Position numbers and translations under genes: made by a program
Shown here: one piece after another, positions 26,660-36,100 of the stretch
How the letters are laid out: every line of letters starts with the position of its first letter
Position numbering within the stretch: position 1 is the first letter of the stretch
Source: Roseivirga sp. UBA6061
GTDB lineage: Bacteria; Bacteroidota; Bacteroidia; Cytophagales; Cyclobacteriaceae
Assembly (NCBI GenBank): GCA_002427745.1
Contig: DIYF01000159.1
Location: 28,468-92,467 of the forward strand
Reading direction: 5' to 3'
DNA length: 64,000 bases
The notes under the pieces: generated by a model
What the model saw: only the letters and a program-made list of their open reading frames with translations
What the model was told of the DNA's origin: nothing
Database searches by the model: none

Positions 26660-27526
26660 TTATTTGAAGTTCTGTCTGAATACTGTGGGCGATGCGCCCA
26701 GATGCTTCTTAAAGAACCTGATGAAATAAGATGAATCTTCAAAGCCCAGGTCAAAAGCGATATGGTTTACCTGATGAGATGTGGTGAGCAGGAGGCGCTT
26801 TGCTTCCAGGAGGATCTGATCATTGATAAGCACGGAAACCGGTTTATTCAGTGCTGACCTGGTGATGTTATTCAGTTGATAGGGGGTAAGGTTCATCATG
26901 TCAGCATAGTCGCTGACACGTTTTTTCAGATGAAAGTTCTGCTCAAGAAGTTCCAGAAAGGTATACAGCTGTTGTTGGTTAAAGTCATCTCCTCCTGGTT
27001 GGGAAACTGATTCCTGCTCAACCAGACGTCTGTACAACTCGATGAAGATGAGATGCAGATGCAGTCGGATGGCCTCATTTTTTTCAATAGCATCAGTTTG
27101 TGATTCAGCATAGATCTTTTTTGCTGACTGAGCTATCGGTGCCAGTGACTCTTTGGTGAAGCTTATTACATTGTGCTGACCAATGATTTTGAATTTTTTT
27201 CGAAGGCTTTCTGACGCGTGAGGAACGAAATCTCCTGCGAACTGAAGTACAAACCCTGCGCCTCCTTTGCGCAAATTGAGTTCATGTATCTGCCCCGGTC
27301 TCAACAAAAAGACCATGCCAGGCTCTGTTTTATACGTGTTAAAATCGATGGTATGTGTTCCGTAACCCTCTGTGATGATCAATAAAAAATAGAAATCGTG
27401 TCGGTGTACGCTTTCTGTAAGTCCTTCTTGTTTCAGAAGCAGGGCCAGGTTCAGGACTTTAAATTCGGATGAGGAATTGCCGGGCCTGTTAAGTTGCCGT
27501 ACGGGAATTGCCTGTTTTGTGGTCAT
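26660..27526 (-). CDS. AraC family transcriptional regulator with cupin sensor
   Basis: 288 residues. The N-terminal AraC-binding cupin is about 25-120 ('HRHDFYFLLIITEGYGTHTI', 'GMVFLLRPGQIHEL'). The C-terminal HTH covers about 190-285 ('VSDYADMMNLTPYQLNNITR' and 'VNHIAFDLGFEDSSYFIRFF' ending 'LGASPTVFRQNF'). It is followed on the same strand by the DUF2490 barrel and methyltransferase, which are likely targets. A gap of 212 bases separates it from the barrel start, so a separate promoter is probable. Confidence 0.93.
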   Translation of the reverse strand: MTTKQAIPVRQLNRPGNSSSEFKVLNLALLLKQEGLTESVHRHDFYFLLIITEGYGTHTIDFNTYKTEPGMVFLLRPGQIHELNLRKGGAGFVLQFAGDFVPHASESLRKKFKIIGQHNVISFTKESLAPIAQSAKKIYAESQTDAIEKNEAIRLHLHLIFIELYRRLVEQESVSQPGGDDFNQQQLYTFLELLEQNFHLKKRVSDYADMMNLTPYQLNNITRSALNKPVSVLINDQILLEAKRLLLTTSHQVNHIAFDLGFEDSSYFIRFFKKHLGASPTVFRQNFK

Positions 27527-27634
27527 AGGAGTAGCTCAGGTTAATTTGCCGAAAGAAGGCTAAAGCAAAATCTGGTGTCTCTTTGGAGTGCCTCGTCTTT
27601 ACAAATAAACGAAGAGAGCATCACTTAAAGCCCT

Positions 27635-28306
27635 TTAGCGATCTATCTTATCCGTTTTTACAAACTCCTCAATGTCTTGTGGAGTATACTGTTTCTCAGT
27701 GTTCAAACCGCAAAGTCGAAGCATCATATAGTTGAGCACCCGGTCTGCCTGATCTGACTTCTCAGGTATTTCAGCACTGTGAAAAACGCCAAAGGTCGCT
27801 TCATCATAAGATCGGCTGTTGTTGGCAATTAAAACCCTGTAGTGGCTTTTATCGAAGGGCGTTATTTCCCTTACATAATCCGAAATGACAGAAGCATCCT
27901 GAAGAAGGTTTACTTCTTTATTTCCTCCGAAAAATGCCTCTAAAGAGAGTTCCCTATGTTCTATGTATTGGGTGTAATCCGTGATATATGCTGTGCTTTC
28001 AACCATAGTAGGTTCGTAGCCCAACATTAAAAAAGAATGATCATCCGCTGAATCCCGATGTGGTTGGCTGCTGTGTTGATGATTAAAACGTCCGAGGCTC
28101 TGATAATGAAGTGCTTTGTTCAGGTTGTATCGGCACAGGTCCGAAAGTGCATCTTTTAAGTCAACCATAAATTGCCTGAATGCTTTTGAATCCAGGTCGC
28201 TGCCTAAATCCAGATAATAGTAACCGGCCTCTTCTGTGGATTTTCGGAAAACGGCCTTGTATATGGTGATTATCTGATCGTTGGTAAGTTGAAGAGGTTG
28301 GCTCAT
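27635..28306 (-). CDS. Hypothetical protein with HxD motif, possible Fe(II)/2-oxoglutarate-type enzyme
   Basis: 223 residues, soluble. 'QPHRDSADDHSFLMLGYEPT' (about 80-99) contains His-Arg-Asp within a strand-turn-strand context reminiscent of the HxD of Fe(II)/2-oxoglutarate oxygenases. 'KSHYRVLIANNSRS' (about 166) offers the later His and Arg. The match is by eye and weak. If these residues are not metal ligands the protein is simply unassigned. It begins 43 bases before the AraC gene region on the same strand. Monocistronic by spacing to the beta-lactamase (88 bases). Confidence 0.45.
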   Translation of the reverse strand: MSQPLQLTNDQIITIYKAVFRKSTEEAGYYYLDLGSDLDSKAFRQFMVDLKDALSDLCRYNLNKALHYQSLGRFNHQHSSQPHRDSADDHSFLMLGYEPTMVESTAYITDYTQYIEHRELSLEAFFGGNKEVNLLQDASVISDYVREITPFDKSHYRVLIANNSRSYDEATFGVFHSAEIPEKSDQADRVLNYMMLRLCGLNTEKQYTPQDIEEFVKTDKIDR

Positions 28307-28394
28307 CCTGGTTCTTGCTTTGAGTTTTACGCTTAAACCGCTTCAGCTTTTTGCACAGTGTTACCTGTCGGGGTTGGGTAAGACTAGCCTACGG

Positions 28395-29297
28395 CTACTT
28401 ATCCGTGAAAAAATCCCAGGCTGCTTTAGAAATATCAGCTATCACTTTCTCGTTCGTGTCAAGGTCTTCTTTGGACTCAGTAACAAAAACACTGATAGTA
28501 AAATGCTTTCCATCAGGCAGAAAAACAATGCCAATATTGTTTACAGCAGCTGTTATGCCCGTTTCTTTATGCTCTCCTGACCATCCCGTTTTATGTGCAA
28601 CTATTGTTTCTTGCGGTAATTGTCCTCTTAATCTGTTTTTACCTGTTTTAGTTCCTTTCATGATGTTCCAGATGAACTCATGGCTTTCCTTAGAAAGTAA
28701 GCCTCCCTTGTTTTCATAAAATGCCGAAAGTATTGCGTTTGATTCTGCGGGAGTTGTCCAGTTCAAAAACTGCAGGTCCCAGTTGTTTTGCATGGTCTCT
28801 TCATTGATCCTGACCGCAAAATCCTTAAACCCGAGACCGGAAATGTAATTTTCTACAGCCTGTGGTTTTCCGAGAAGTCTTAGCAAAGCATCGCAGCCGG
28901 CATTATCGCTTAAGGCTACCGTGTATTCTATAATTTCTGCTATGCTCAGTGTCGCCCCTTCGGGGTACTTTTTGCGTATCGGACTCCATAGCCCCTCCAG
29001 TAGCTGACTTTTTTTAATGGTGATTTTTTGGTCAAGGGAAAACCTGCCTTTATCTATTTCGGATAGAACGGTGAGTGCAATGTGAAACTTGAACACGCTT
29101 TGCATAGGGAAATGCTTCTGACCATTAATGCTAAGCGCATCCTGAGTCTCTGCCCCGTTAATGGCAACTCCTACTGTCAGGTTTTTGGAGCTAATAATCT
29201 CCTCAATTTTTCGCTTCAATGATTCAATTTCCTGGGTATATCCCGGGGTGAAGAAGGTGAAGAGGAGCACCAGAATAAGGGGCGTTTTTTTTAGCAT
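28395..29297 (-). CDS. Class A beta-lactamase, subclass A2-like
   Basis: 300 residues from ATG 29297; the longer frame to 29420 adds a non-signal extension. A signal peptide (1-21, ending PGYTQ) gives a periplasmic enzyme. Catalytic motifs are S67-V-F-K70, S130-D-N132 (ALSDNAGC), an omega-loop glutamate at 166/167 (RINEETMQ) and K236-T-G (VAHKTGWSG). Length and the 'QSVFKFHIALTVLSEIDKG' context match the Bacteroidota CepA/CfxA/PER-type branch. It should hydrolyse penicillins and cephalosporins. There is no adjacent regulator or mobile element, so it is probably an intrinsic chromosomal gene. Confidence 0.93.
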   Translation of the reverse strand: MLKKTPLILVLLFTFFTPGYTQEIESLKRKIEEIISSKNLTVGVAINGAETQDALSINGQKHFPMQSVFKFHIALTVLSEIDKGRFSLDQKITIKKSQLLEGLWSPIRKKYPEGATLSIAEIIEYTVALSDNAGCDALLRLLGKPQAVENYISGLGFKDFAVRINEETMQNNWDLQFLNWTTPAESNAILSAFYENKGGLLSKESHEFIWNIMKGTKTGKNRLRGQLPQETIVAHKTGWSGEHKETGITAAVNNIGIVFLPDGKHFTISVFVTESKEDLDTNEKVIADISKAAWDFFTDK

Positions 29298-29486
29298 AGT
29301 ATTCTTTTTTTGCTTGAAGGTAACGGTGTGTTTGCGGGGACTAGTATCTCTTAGCAGAGGCATTTTTTGGTTTGTCAGTACAGGCAGTTGCCAAGACTCT
29401 GTTATTGGATATGAATTCACCGAAAGAAAGATAAATCAGTAGCCCCTGCTGTAGACTCTTTTCAGGACAATGGACCAACGACAGGT

Positions 29487-30308
29487 TTAATGGCTCACCA
29501 TTTCGTTTCTTTTTAAGTCTGAAATTCTATGTTGTCCGATACTGTCTATAGGAATAGAAATCAGCCCATCTTCAGAATTTACAGGTTTAAGGCAGTTAAA
29601 ATGTAGGTGTTCTATGTTGGTTTGTCCTGTCATACCAGCGATGCCGATTTTCTGACCCACTTCAATTTTATCACCCATATTCACCAGGCTTCCCTTGTGG
29701 TAAAGATGCGCATACTGAGTGTAAAGACCCGTAGTTTCGTCATAGATGGTAATGAAGTTTCCATAATTTTTCCATTCGTCTCCCTCCCCGCCATATTTAT
29801 AGTCTTCGATAAGCCCTACTACATAGCCAGGTGTTGCTGCACAAATGGTATCTCCGATAGCCAGACCAAAGTCAAGGGCATATTTCGACCAATCTGTATT
29901 ATGTGTTGGGGTTGAGTTATACCCCTGTATTAATGGATATGCTCTGTTTTTTGGAAAAGGTAGTTCAACTCGCCTGACTTTTAAAGGTCTAGTCGGGTCA
30001 CCAAGCCTTGATGCGAAAGCAATCTCCCGGGTTTGTACATCTTGGCTCTCAACACTGATTACACTATCAGCCAATGGTTTTAGAATTACAGGATTCATCG
30101 CGTTAAAGACAGCCCTCAGTTCTGCATCTGCAGGTTGAACCCAGATCCTTACCGGGCATTTTAAAGGGTTGCTCAGGTGTACTTCCAGGCGGTCAATTTT
30201 GAACTCATATTGGTAATCAAGCGTGTATTGATTCAGTCGTTTTTTCGGGATTTTGATGGTATTACAACCAACCAGCAGAATGAAGACATAAACAATCGAA
30301 TATTTCAT
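29487..30308 (-). CDS. M23 family metallopeptidase (lipoprotein)
   Basis: 273 residues with lipobox LVGC (Cys 15). The LytM/M23 domain covers about 130-240: zinc ligands H136 and D146 (THNTDWSKYALDFG) and H234-L-H236 (EHLHFN) fit the HxxxD...HxH pattern. The region 'GNFITIYDETTGLYTQYAH' matches the core strands. M23 enzymes cleave peptidoglycan cross-bridges. This one is anchored to a membrane and could act in envelope remodelling or as a scaffold. It lies just upstream of the beta-lactamase gene on the same strand but about 190 bases apart. Confidence 0.9.
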   Translation of the reverse strand: MKYSIVYVFILLVGCNTIKIPKKRLNQYTLDYQYEFKIDRLEVHLSNPLKCPVRIWVQPADAELRAVFNAMNPVILKPLADSVISVESQDVQTREIAFASRLGDPTRPLKVRRVELPFPKNRAYPLIQGYNSTPTHNTDWSKYALDFGLAIGDTICAATPGYVVGLIEDYKYGGEGDEWKNYGNFITIYDETTGLYTQYAHLYHKGSLVNMGDKIEVGQKIGIAGMTGQTNIEHLHFNCLKPVNSEDGLISIPIDSIGQHRISDLKRNEMVSH

Positions 30309-30365
30309 TTTTGTATAATTAAGTCCGGCCTTGTAATGCCGGGATAAATGGTCTTGATTTTAGCT

Positions 30366-31232
30366 TCAATCGACCACGGGAAAGCGTATGTAAGTTTTTC
30401 TACTAATGGGTCTGTTTTGTTTATCGTATTCCGTCAAAATACGGTGGCTGAAATCGGCCGAAATAATAATTTCAGATATTACATTTCCTTGTTTATCATA
30501 TTGGTATTTCATGGTGCTCAATCCATATTCTGCGGAATAGGTGACATTTGTAACTTCACGGTTATAGGTGTCAAATTCTGACCGGCTGATGTAAGTAGTA
30601 TCCCCGAATTCAATGCTAACAGATTGTACTTTATTACCCTGGCTGTCGAATTGATTAAAGGTTTTGATAGTGTCGAGTTTTGTTGTGCCTGTTAGTTCAT
30701 AAGTCAGCTCGTCTTTGCTTAAGGTGATGCTGCGGATGCATTTGCCTTCCGTATTGTAAAATTGATGACTGACCGATCTTAAGGTGTCCAGACGGGTTAT
30801 TTCCATCATGTCGTTGTAGTTGGGAAGTATAGAAACGGATTCAGTCCGAATAAGCTTTTCCTGTTCGTAAGAGTACAGGTTGTGATATTGAAGAGCCCTG
30901 TCCGAAGAGTTAATCTCTTCTACCAGAAGACCGGAGGAATTATATCGGTTGATATGCTGAGACCATTTGGTAGAGTCTCCATCAATCAGATTGTAATGAA
31001 TTTCTTCCAAAAGCAGCGTATCCCGGAAGGTCTGAACTACTACTGAAGTATGGTAACCTTTCAAAAGATCCGTGTTCCCGGTTGAATAAATCACCTGAAT
31101 TTTCTGGTTGTCATATTCCTGGTGTTCAATTATTTCCGAGCTATCAAGTACCCAGCCATCTTGTTCTGCCGAATCGTTTGGTGTACAAGAGAAGAAAAGA
31201 AAGAGAAGGGCCGGTGGGAATATTCTAATCAT
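30366..31232 (-). CDS. Lipoprotein with RHS/YD-like repeat strands
   Basis: 288 residues from ATG 31232 (MIRIFPPALLFLFFSC, lipobox Cys 16). The Met at 31403 belongs to an out-of-context extension. The mature part has repeated units of the form 'YNSSGLLVEE', 'FYNTEGKCIRSITL', 'FDSQGNKVQSVSI', 'YDKQGNVISEIII' and 'YDKQNRPISRKTY'. This is the Y-D-x-x-G-x-(L/V) turn pattern of RHS/YD repeats. It is too short for an RHS toxin. Likely a surface or periplasmic beta-strand protein; partner unknown. Confidence 0.6.
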   Translation of the reverse strand: MIRIFPPALLFLFFSCTPNDSAEQDGWVLDSSEIIEHQEYDNQKIQVIYSTGNTDLLKGYHTSVVVQTFRDTLLLEEIHYNLIDGDSTKWSQHINRYNSSGLLVEEINSSDRALQYHNLYSYEQEKLIRTESVSILPNYNDMMEITRLDTLRSVSHQFYNTEGKCIRSITLSKDELTYELTGTTKLDTIKTFNQFDSQGNKVQSVSIEFGDTTYISRSEFDTYNREVTNVTYSAEYGLSTMKYQYDKQGNVISEIIISADFSHRILTEYDKQNRPISRKTYIRFPVVD

Positions 31233-31393
31233 TTTTTCTGCAATGCCTGTCATTCGTTTACGTACTGGGGAACCTCCTGAATAATCGATGTGATTGAAAC
31301 GCGAAGGTGGATAAGTTAGGTAATTCCATCTACACTGAGCAGTTGTTAAGGAGCTGTGTTTCGACCATTTACCTGCCAGGAACCATAAACCAC

Positions 31394-31421
31394 AAAAAGC
31401 CATCTCGCAGAAGATGGCTTT
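31394..31421 (-). terminator. Intrinsic terminator of the apolipoprotein acyltransferase-like gene
   Basis: On the minus strand AAAGCCATC and GATGGCTTT pair (31396-31404 with 31413-31421) and are followed by five T residues. The same stem sequence recurs at 62234. Confidence 0.8.
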
Positions 31422-31457
31422 AGCATTCAGGTAAGTTGGTTTTAAGTCTGTTTCCTC

Positions 31458-32954
31458 TTAGCTGAGTTCCAGGGAAAGTGGCTGTGCTTTTAAGCTTACG
31501 GCAGTTCGTCTTTTAAACACCACACTGATCACGACCATCAAGACCAGGCAAAAAGCGATAAAGCTGTCTCCGATCACAGAGTAGATGGTTTTCACGCCCT
31601 TGGTTGGCAGTTGCGTGATCATTACTTTACTATTATCCGTAAAATGATCCATTTCGCTGACCTTTTTTCCTGTATAGTCAATGCCTGCCGATAAGCCGTG
31701 ACTGGTTTGACGAATCAGGTTAAAGCCTTGCTCAATCGCTCTGAATTTTGCCATATCGGTATGCATCGGGTCAATGTCCTGCCAGTCGTTACTTGGTGCC
31801 AGCAGCATATCAGCACCTTTGGCTCCTTTTAAATAGCCGGGAAAGTCCATGTCAAAGCAGATGGCTGCTGCCAGGGTTCCGTATTCAGTGGCTACCTGCT
31901 GTATACCGGTATAGGTATTATTGCTTATGGGGGCCTCAGCGCCAGGAACTGAAATACCTTTCCAGTAATCAATTACTTTACTTCCACTCTTGTCAAATAC
32001 CACAAATTTGTTTTCCAGGTATTTAGCATTTGTGTGGTCAAGTACAGCCACACCGATGCCCAGGTATATGTTTTGGTCAGCGGCTACCTGGCTTGCTTTT
32101 TTATACAAATCCTGCTCGTCTTCCTTCAGGATGACACCATTACCTTCTGCCCAAAAAACGATTTCGGCACCAGACCGAGCTTCTGCAATACTTCTGTCAA
32201 ACAGATATTGATTCAATTGTGTCGTCTGTTCTTTCGCTGCTGTTCTGGCTTGCTGATCATTCAGTCCACCAATATTGAAATTAACAGCAAGACTATCCAG
32301 CGCAGAAACAGAGGCTATGCGAACAGTTTCTGAATCGGATTTCTGAAAAGCTATGCGATAACCACCATACATCAGTGTCAGGCCCAAAAGAAGGCTGTAG
32401 GCAATCACTCCCTTTTTGACTGTTTTCAGGTTATCTCTTTGCTCATAAACCCAGTTCACCACGGCTGCAAACCAGAAGATCAAAAATGTGATATAGCCCA
32501 TGCCGAGAACGGAAACAGACTGAAGCAAAAACTCCTGAGACTGTTGGGAATAGGCGAAATGTCCCCAGTTGCCATATTGATTAATAAGGTGATAGGCATA
32601 TTCCATTAAAACGGCAGCACAGGGAAAAATCAATGTGCTCAAAAACGAATCTCTCTTTTTTGAAAAAAAGGAATCGATCAGATAGGGGAGAGAGGCAAAC
32701 AGACTGAAGATCGCTGAGATGATGACAGATACTGCCACAGGTAAAAAGGGCACGACATCAAAACCTATATAATAGCTGATACCTAAGGTTGAAAAGGCAA
32801 ACAGGAAGCCTTGCCATCTTTTTAGTTTTCTGACAGCAAAAAGCAGCAGGGGCAGGGCCAGCCAAATGGCAAAAAAAACAGCATACTGACCATTTGAGAA
32901 TACGAGGAGTAAAAGTAAGATGGATACGAAGATTGTTTTTTTAAGAGCTTTCAT
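31458..32954 (-). CDS. Divergent apolipoprotein N-acyltransferase homologue (carbon-nitrogen hydrolase)
   Basis: 498 residues with about six membrane helices (8-40, 50-68, 70-90, 108-125, 148-170, 183-200), then a nitrilase-fold domain. The catalytic triad is E270 (FWAEGNG), K332 (YWKG) and C366 (AAICFDMDF), as in Lnt. The overall layout equals Lnt, but the sequence around 'GNWGHFAYSQQSQ' and the short C-terminal helix differ. It may be an accessory acyltransferase rather than the housekeeping enzyme. It ends in its own terminator. No lipoprotein gene is in its operon. Confidence 0.8.
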   Translation of the reverse strand: MKALKKTIFVSILLLLLVFSNGQYAVFFAIWLALPLLLFAVRKLKRWQGFLFAFSTLGISYYIGFDVVPFLPVAVSVIISAIFSLFASLPYLIDSFFSKKRDSFLSTLIFPCAAVLMEYAYHLINQYGNWGHFAYSQQSQEFLLQSVSVLGMGYITFLIFWFAAVVNWVYEQRDNLKTVKKGVIAYSLLLGLTLMYGGYRIAFQKSDSETVRIASVSALDSLAVNFNIGGLNDQQARTAAKEQTTQLNQYLFDRSIAEARSGAEIVFWAEGNGVILKEDEQDLYKKASQVAADQNIYLGIGVAVLDHTNAKYLENKFVVFDKSGSKVIDYWKGISVPGAEAPISNNTYTGIQQVATEYGTLAAAICFDMDFPGYLKGAKGADMLLAPSNDWQDIDPMHTDMAKFRAIEQGFNLIRQTSHGLSAGIDYTGKKVSEMDHFTDNSKVMITQLPTKGVKTIYSVIGDSFIAFCLVLMVVISVVFKRRTAVSLKAQPLSLELS

Positions 32955-33297
32955 TTTTCTACAGATAAAATTGATATGGGGGCAATATCGATCGAATACC
33001 AGCCCCCGGGAAGGAGTTTACGCTGGATCATCGTTTATGCTGGTTGAATTGATATCTATCTGAAAATCCGGGAAGCTCAGGGCTGAAGAAGCAGTGTTCT
33101 GACGGTTTGACTGAGGTATATCGGTCAAAATCACTCCGGACTCAGCAGAGACTCTGAACAGATTTCAGGGTGACCATTTATTGATTATGATACATCCTGT
33201 TTAGTAATGGCACGACCGGACTGTCGCTTCTTTCACTTGAAGCTATAAGGGGTAGCAAGGCCCCGGTCGATTTGCCGAAAGGTGTCGGGCAGGTGAT
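32955..33297. other. Intergenic region, no gene seen
   Basis: About 340 bases between the response-regulator stop and the acyltransferase-like start. No reading frame, repeat or terminator stands out. The left-hand end must carry the promoter for the acyltransferase-like gene. Confidence 0.45.
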
Positions 33298-34056
33298 TTA
33301 CTTGTTCATCCAGTCTTTGAACTCGCTGGTTTTTGGCCTGCTTACAATGAACTCCTGGTCTCTTGGGTTGGTAACAGCCAGCTTGACCCGATGATTGAAA
33401 TAGGGGTCTATCTTTTGAATGGACGATTTGGCCACTACCTGCCCACGGTTGATTTTAAAGAACTTGGTCTGATCCAAAGTACTGAACAGGTCGTCCAGTG
33501 TTTCTTCAATGATAAAACGCTTATCCAGGGTAACACCGAAGGTGATGCTTTCTTCAGAATAGCAGTAGAGTAATTCTGCGGTTTTAATCTGTACAAAGCT
33601 GTTCCCGACCTTGACTAAGAGACCTTCTCTCTCAGCAGGAGCCTGCAGATCACTGAGTAGCTGCTTTAAGGTAGAGGCATCTACGCTGGAGGTCCTGTTT
33701 GACTTCAGGAATTTGTCAAGGGCTCTGCTTAAGTCGTCTTTTTGAATGGGCTTGAGCAGATAATCGACACTATTCACTTTAAATGCCTGGATAGCATATT
33801 GGTCAAAGGCGGTGGTGAAAATAATCGGAGCGTCTACCTCCGTTTTTTGAAAAATCTCAAAGCTAAGTCCATCGGCCAGCTGTATGTCCATAAACACCAG
33901 GTCTGGTGTGTCATTTTGTTGAAACCATAGCACGGCATCTTCCACCGTGTCGATAATATCCAGTAACTCGAAACTGAAGTCGCAGGCTTTGAGCATAAGC
34001 TGTAGCTGGCTCACGGCCCTTATTTCATCTTCAATGATGAGAATTTTCATAGTCAT
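33298..34056 (-). CDS. LytTR-family response regulator
   Basis: 252 residues. The receiver domain covers 4-120, with phospho-acceptor D57 (LVFMDIQL) and conserved T (FTTAF) and K (LLKPI). The LytTR DNA-binding domain covers about 150-250 ('LLVKVGNSFVQIKTAELLYC' and 'FFKINRGQVVAKSSI'). The start at 34056 overlaps the kinase stop as ATGA, so translation is coupled. It is the output half of a two-component system with the kinase at 34053. Targets are not apparent in the window. Confidence 0.95.
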   Translation of the reverse strand: MTMKILIIEDEIRAVSQLQLMLKACDFSFELLDIIDTVEDAVLWFQQNDTPDLVFMDIQLADGLSFEIFQKTEVDAPIIFTTAFDQYAIQAFKVNSVDYLLKPIQKDDLSRALDKFLKSNRTSSVDASTLKQLLSDLQAPAEREGLLVKVGNSFVQIKTAELLYCYSEESITFGVTLDKRFIIEETLDDLFSTLDQTKFFKINRGQVVAKSSIQKIDPYFNHRVKLAVTNPRDQEFIVSRPKTSEFKDWMNK

Positions 34057-35117
34057 TCTTTTAGTGAGCCATCGTTTAATAGCGGCAGAGAAACGGAAAA
34101 CTGATGGCCGTCATTCACTATGTCAACAGACCGGTCCGAAATCAGGGCATACCGCTTCTCAATGTTCTTAAGCCCCAATTTTGTTGAGGGGAGCTGCGTT
34201 GATTTTTTCTGAATTATGTTATCCACAACCATATAGTCGCCCCTGATGTAGATGTTGATTTCCAATGGCCTGGCCCTGGAAATTACATTGTGTTTGATCG
34301 CGTTTTCCAGCAATAATTGCAGGCTCATGGGCACAATCATCGTATTGAGATGTTCATCGGGAATGTTCCAGTTCAGCTTCAGGTTTTCTCCAAATCGTTC
34401 TGACTGTATATGAATATAGGCTTTGGCAAATTTCAGCTCATCCCGGAGGGCAATCAGGTTGGTATTACCCGCTTCCAGGAGAAAGCGATACATGTCTGAC
34501 AGCTTGTCTACAAACTGCTTTGCATCCTCTTTGGGGCTCTGGTCTATGATATCGCGCAGCGTATTGAGCGTATTAAAGAAGAAGTGGGGTTGTGCCTGGT
34601 TTCGCAGTGCATCAAGCTCTGCCTGAATAATCGCCTGCTTTGATTGCTCTTCTTCCCTGATAGACTTTTTGAGAAGTATAAAAAAGTAAACCGCTTCATA
34701 AATGGCCATAATCATCGTGGTAAGCAAAATGACGACCACCAATGATCTGGTTCTTTCCTGAAAACTATAGCTGACGTTGTCAGCGATCAAAGAAACCAGG
34801 CTTACCCCGACAAAATCGACTGCAACTACGGTTACAAAAACACTTAGAAGCATCAGGGTAATGCGCTGAGCACTGTCCTTCAGGCTGGGATACTTTTTTC
34901 GAAGACGTATTAGAATGGACCTGTTAATGAGCCAGTCACAAGTGGAAAAAAACAAAGAGACTGCGAAGGTTATAATGGTTTCGGCTGTGGTAAGACGGTC
35001 TGCAGGCGTTTTAAATATATAGACGACAGATAAGCTTAAAACAACCACACCTATGACCGCAAACCATACATCGTCAAAGCCCAGGTATCTTATCCGTTTT
35101 TCTTTGTTTGTCGGCAT
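34053..35117 (-). CDS. LytS-like sensor histidine kinase
   Basis: 354 residues with four membrane segments in the first 155 residues and no large extracellular sensor. The HisKA-like motif AQPHFFFNTLNTL has its His at about 190 in the usual 'NPHFLFN' position, with Gln-Pro in front. LLENAIKHN is the N-box, and 'GLKNIEKRYAL' a later ATPase motif. This LytS/YehU class in Bacteroidota pairs with LytTR regulators, as here with a 4-base overlap. The signal is unknown. The N-terminal half is a short 4TM input. Confidence 0.93.
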   Translation of the reverse strand: MPTNKEKRIRYLGFDDVWFAVIGVVVLSLSVVYIFKTPADRLTTAETIITFAVSLFFSTCDWLINRSILIRLRKKYPSLKDSAQRITLMLLSVFVTVVAVDFVGVSLVSLIADNVSYSFQERTRSLVVVILLTTMIMAIYEAVYFFILLKKSIREEEQSKQAIIQAELDALRNQAQPHFFFNTLNTLRDIIDQSPKEDAKQFVDKLSDMYRFLLEAGNTNLIALRDELKFAKAYIHIQSERFGENLKLNWNIPDEHLNTMIVPMSLQLLLENAIKHNVISRARPLEINIYIRGDYMVVDNIIQKKSTQLPSTKLGLKNIEKRYALISDRSVDIVNDGHQFSVSLPLLNDGSLKE

Positions 35118-35444
35118 CTTGGTGTCAATAATGGTTTATATGCGGGCATGAGCCTGGCTGGCACAACTTTCTGATTTTATAAGTTTACAATGTAGCCGCA
35201 GGCTGTGATACAAGCTTAACTCATCTGAGTCAGGGACAGGAAAGAACCTCATAGCAGAAAAATAGTCTTTAAAATATTTCCGAGAACTATTCGGCCTGAG
35301 ATTCCTGATGTTTTTCTCTCTTTCAAGATCTTATCCTGAACTCTCCTCAAATATTAGATCTTCAGCCAGTTTGTAAAATGATTTTCAGTTGAACCATCGT
35401 TATGCAGGGTTGAATTGTAGGGTGATAGCTTTTGCTGCTTTGTT
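35118..35444. other. Intergenic region, no gene seen
   Basis: About 330 bases between the kinase start and the stop of the next minus-strand gene. No gene or hairpin of note. The kinase promoter should lie near the left edge. Confidence 0.4.
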
Positions 35445-35903
35445 TTACTCTCTCCTATTCATAATCTTTTGACTTTCATCAGATTTTTTCCAGTCAGTAC
35501 CTTCCCAGCTATCAATCAAAGCTCTCCAGGCCTTCAGTGAATTCAACTTCAGCCATTGGTCAAATGACCGGTAATAATGGATTTGTGGTCCACCGATATT
35601 TTGAATTCCCTCAAACAATCCGATCACGATAAGCTCCTGCACATATTGATCTCCATGCTTTAAAACATCTTCAACATTCCCGAAGAAGGTCTCGAAACTT
35701 TCAGTTTGCCCTGACTTCTTCTTATTCACGATGAATCTGGCGATATCACCTATATCTACATAAGCCAGTCGCCCGGCCGGATCTTCATCATCAGTCTTCA
35801 CTTCTTTATTGTAAAAACCAGCCAATTCTTCCCAGCCGGATATCAGCTTTTGAAAGACCTGTTCTATTGCTGACTCCTGATATATGATCCTTGATTTTTT
35901 CAT
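35445..35903 (-). CDS. Hypothetical protein, possibly DUF7674 family
   Basis: 152 residues, soluble. 'FFGNVEDVLKHGDQYVQELI' followed by VIGLFEGIQNI is the helical core that I associate with DUF7674-type proteins, which are thought to be immunity-like. The remainder 'DIGDIARFIVNKKKSGQTES' fits a small helical protein. The assignment is tentative. It stands alone on the minus strand, divergent from the S9 peptidase. Confidence 0.45.
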   Translation of the reverse strand: MKKSRIIYQESAIEQVFQKLISGWEELAGFYNKEVKTDDEDPAGRLAYVDIGDIARFIVNKKKSGQTESFETFFGNVEDVLKHGDQYVQELIVIGLFEGIQNIGGPQIHYYRSFDQWLKLNSLKAWRALIDSWEGTDWKKSDESQKIMNRRE

Positions 35904-36100
35904 TTTCGGTTAGCGACAAAGTTTTGGCCATGCCTGGAGGAGGAAAGCTACGAAATACCTGACCTCAGGCGCTCACCCACAAGCAGAACTTTTCATTCGA
36001 AAACTTCTGACCGTCAATATAATTTGTAGTTAATCCGAAAACCGAGAAACCGTTTCTTTACTGATTAGCAGACCATTAGCAAAATTTACAACCACAGTAT

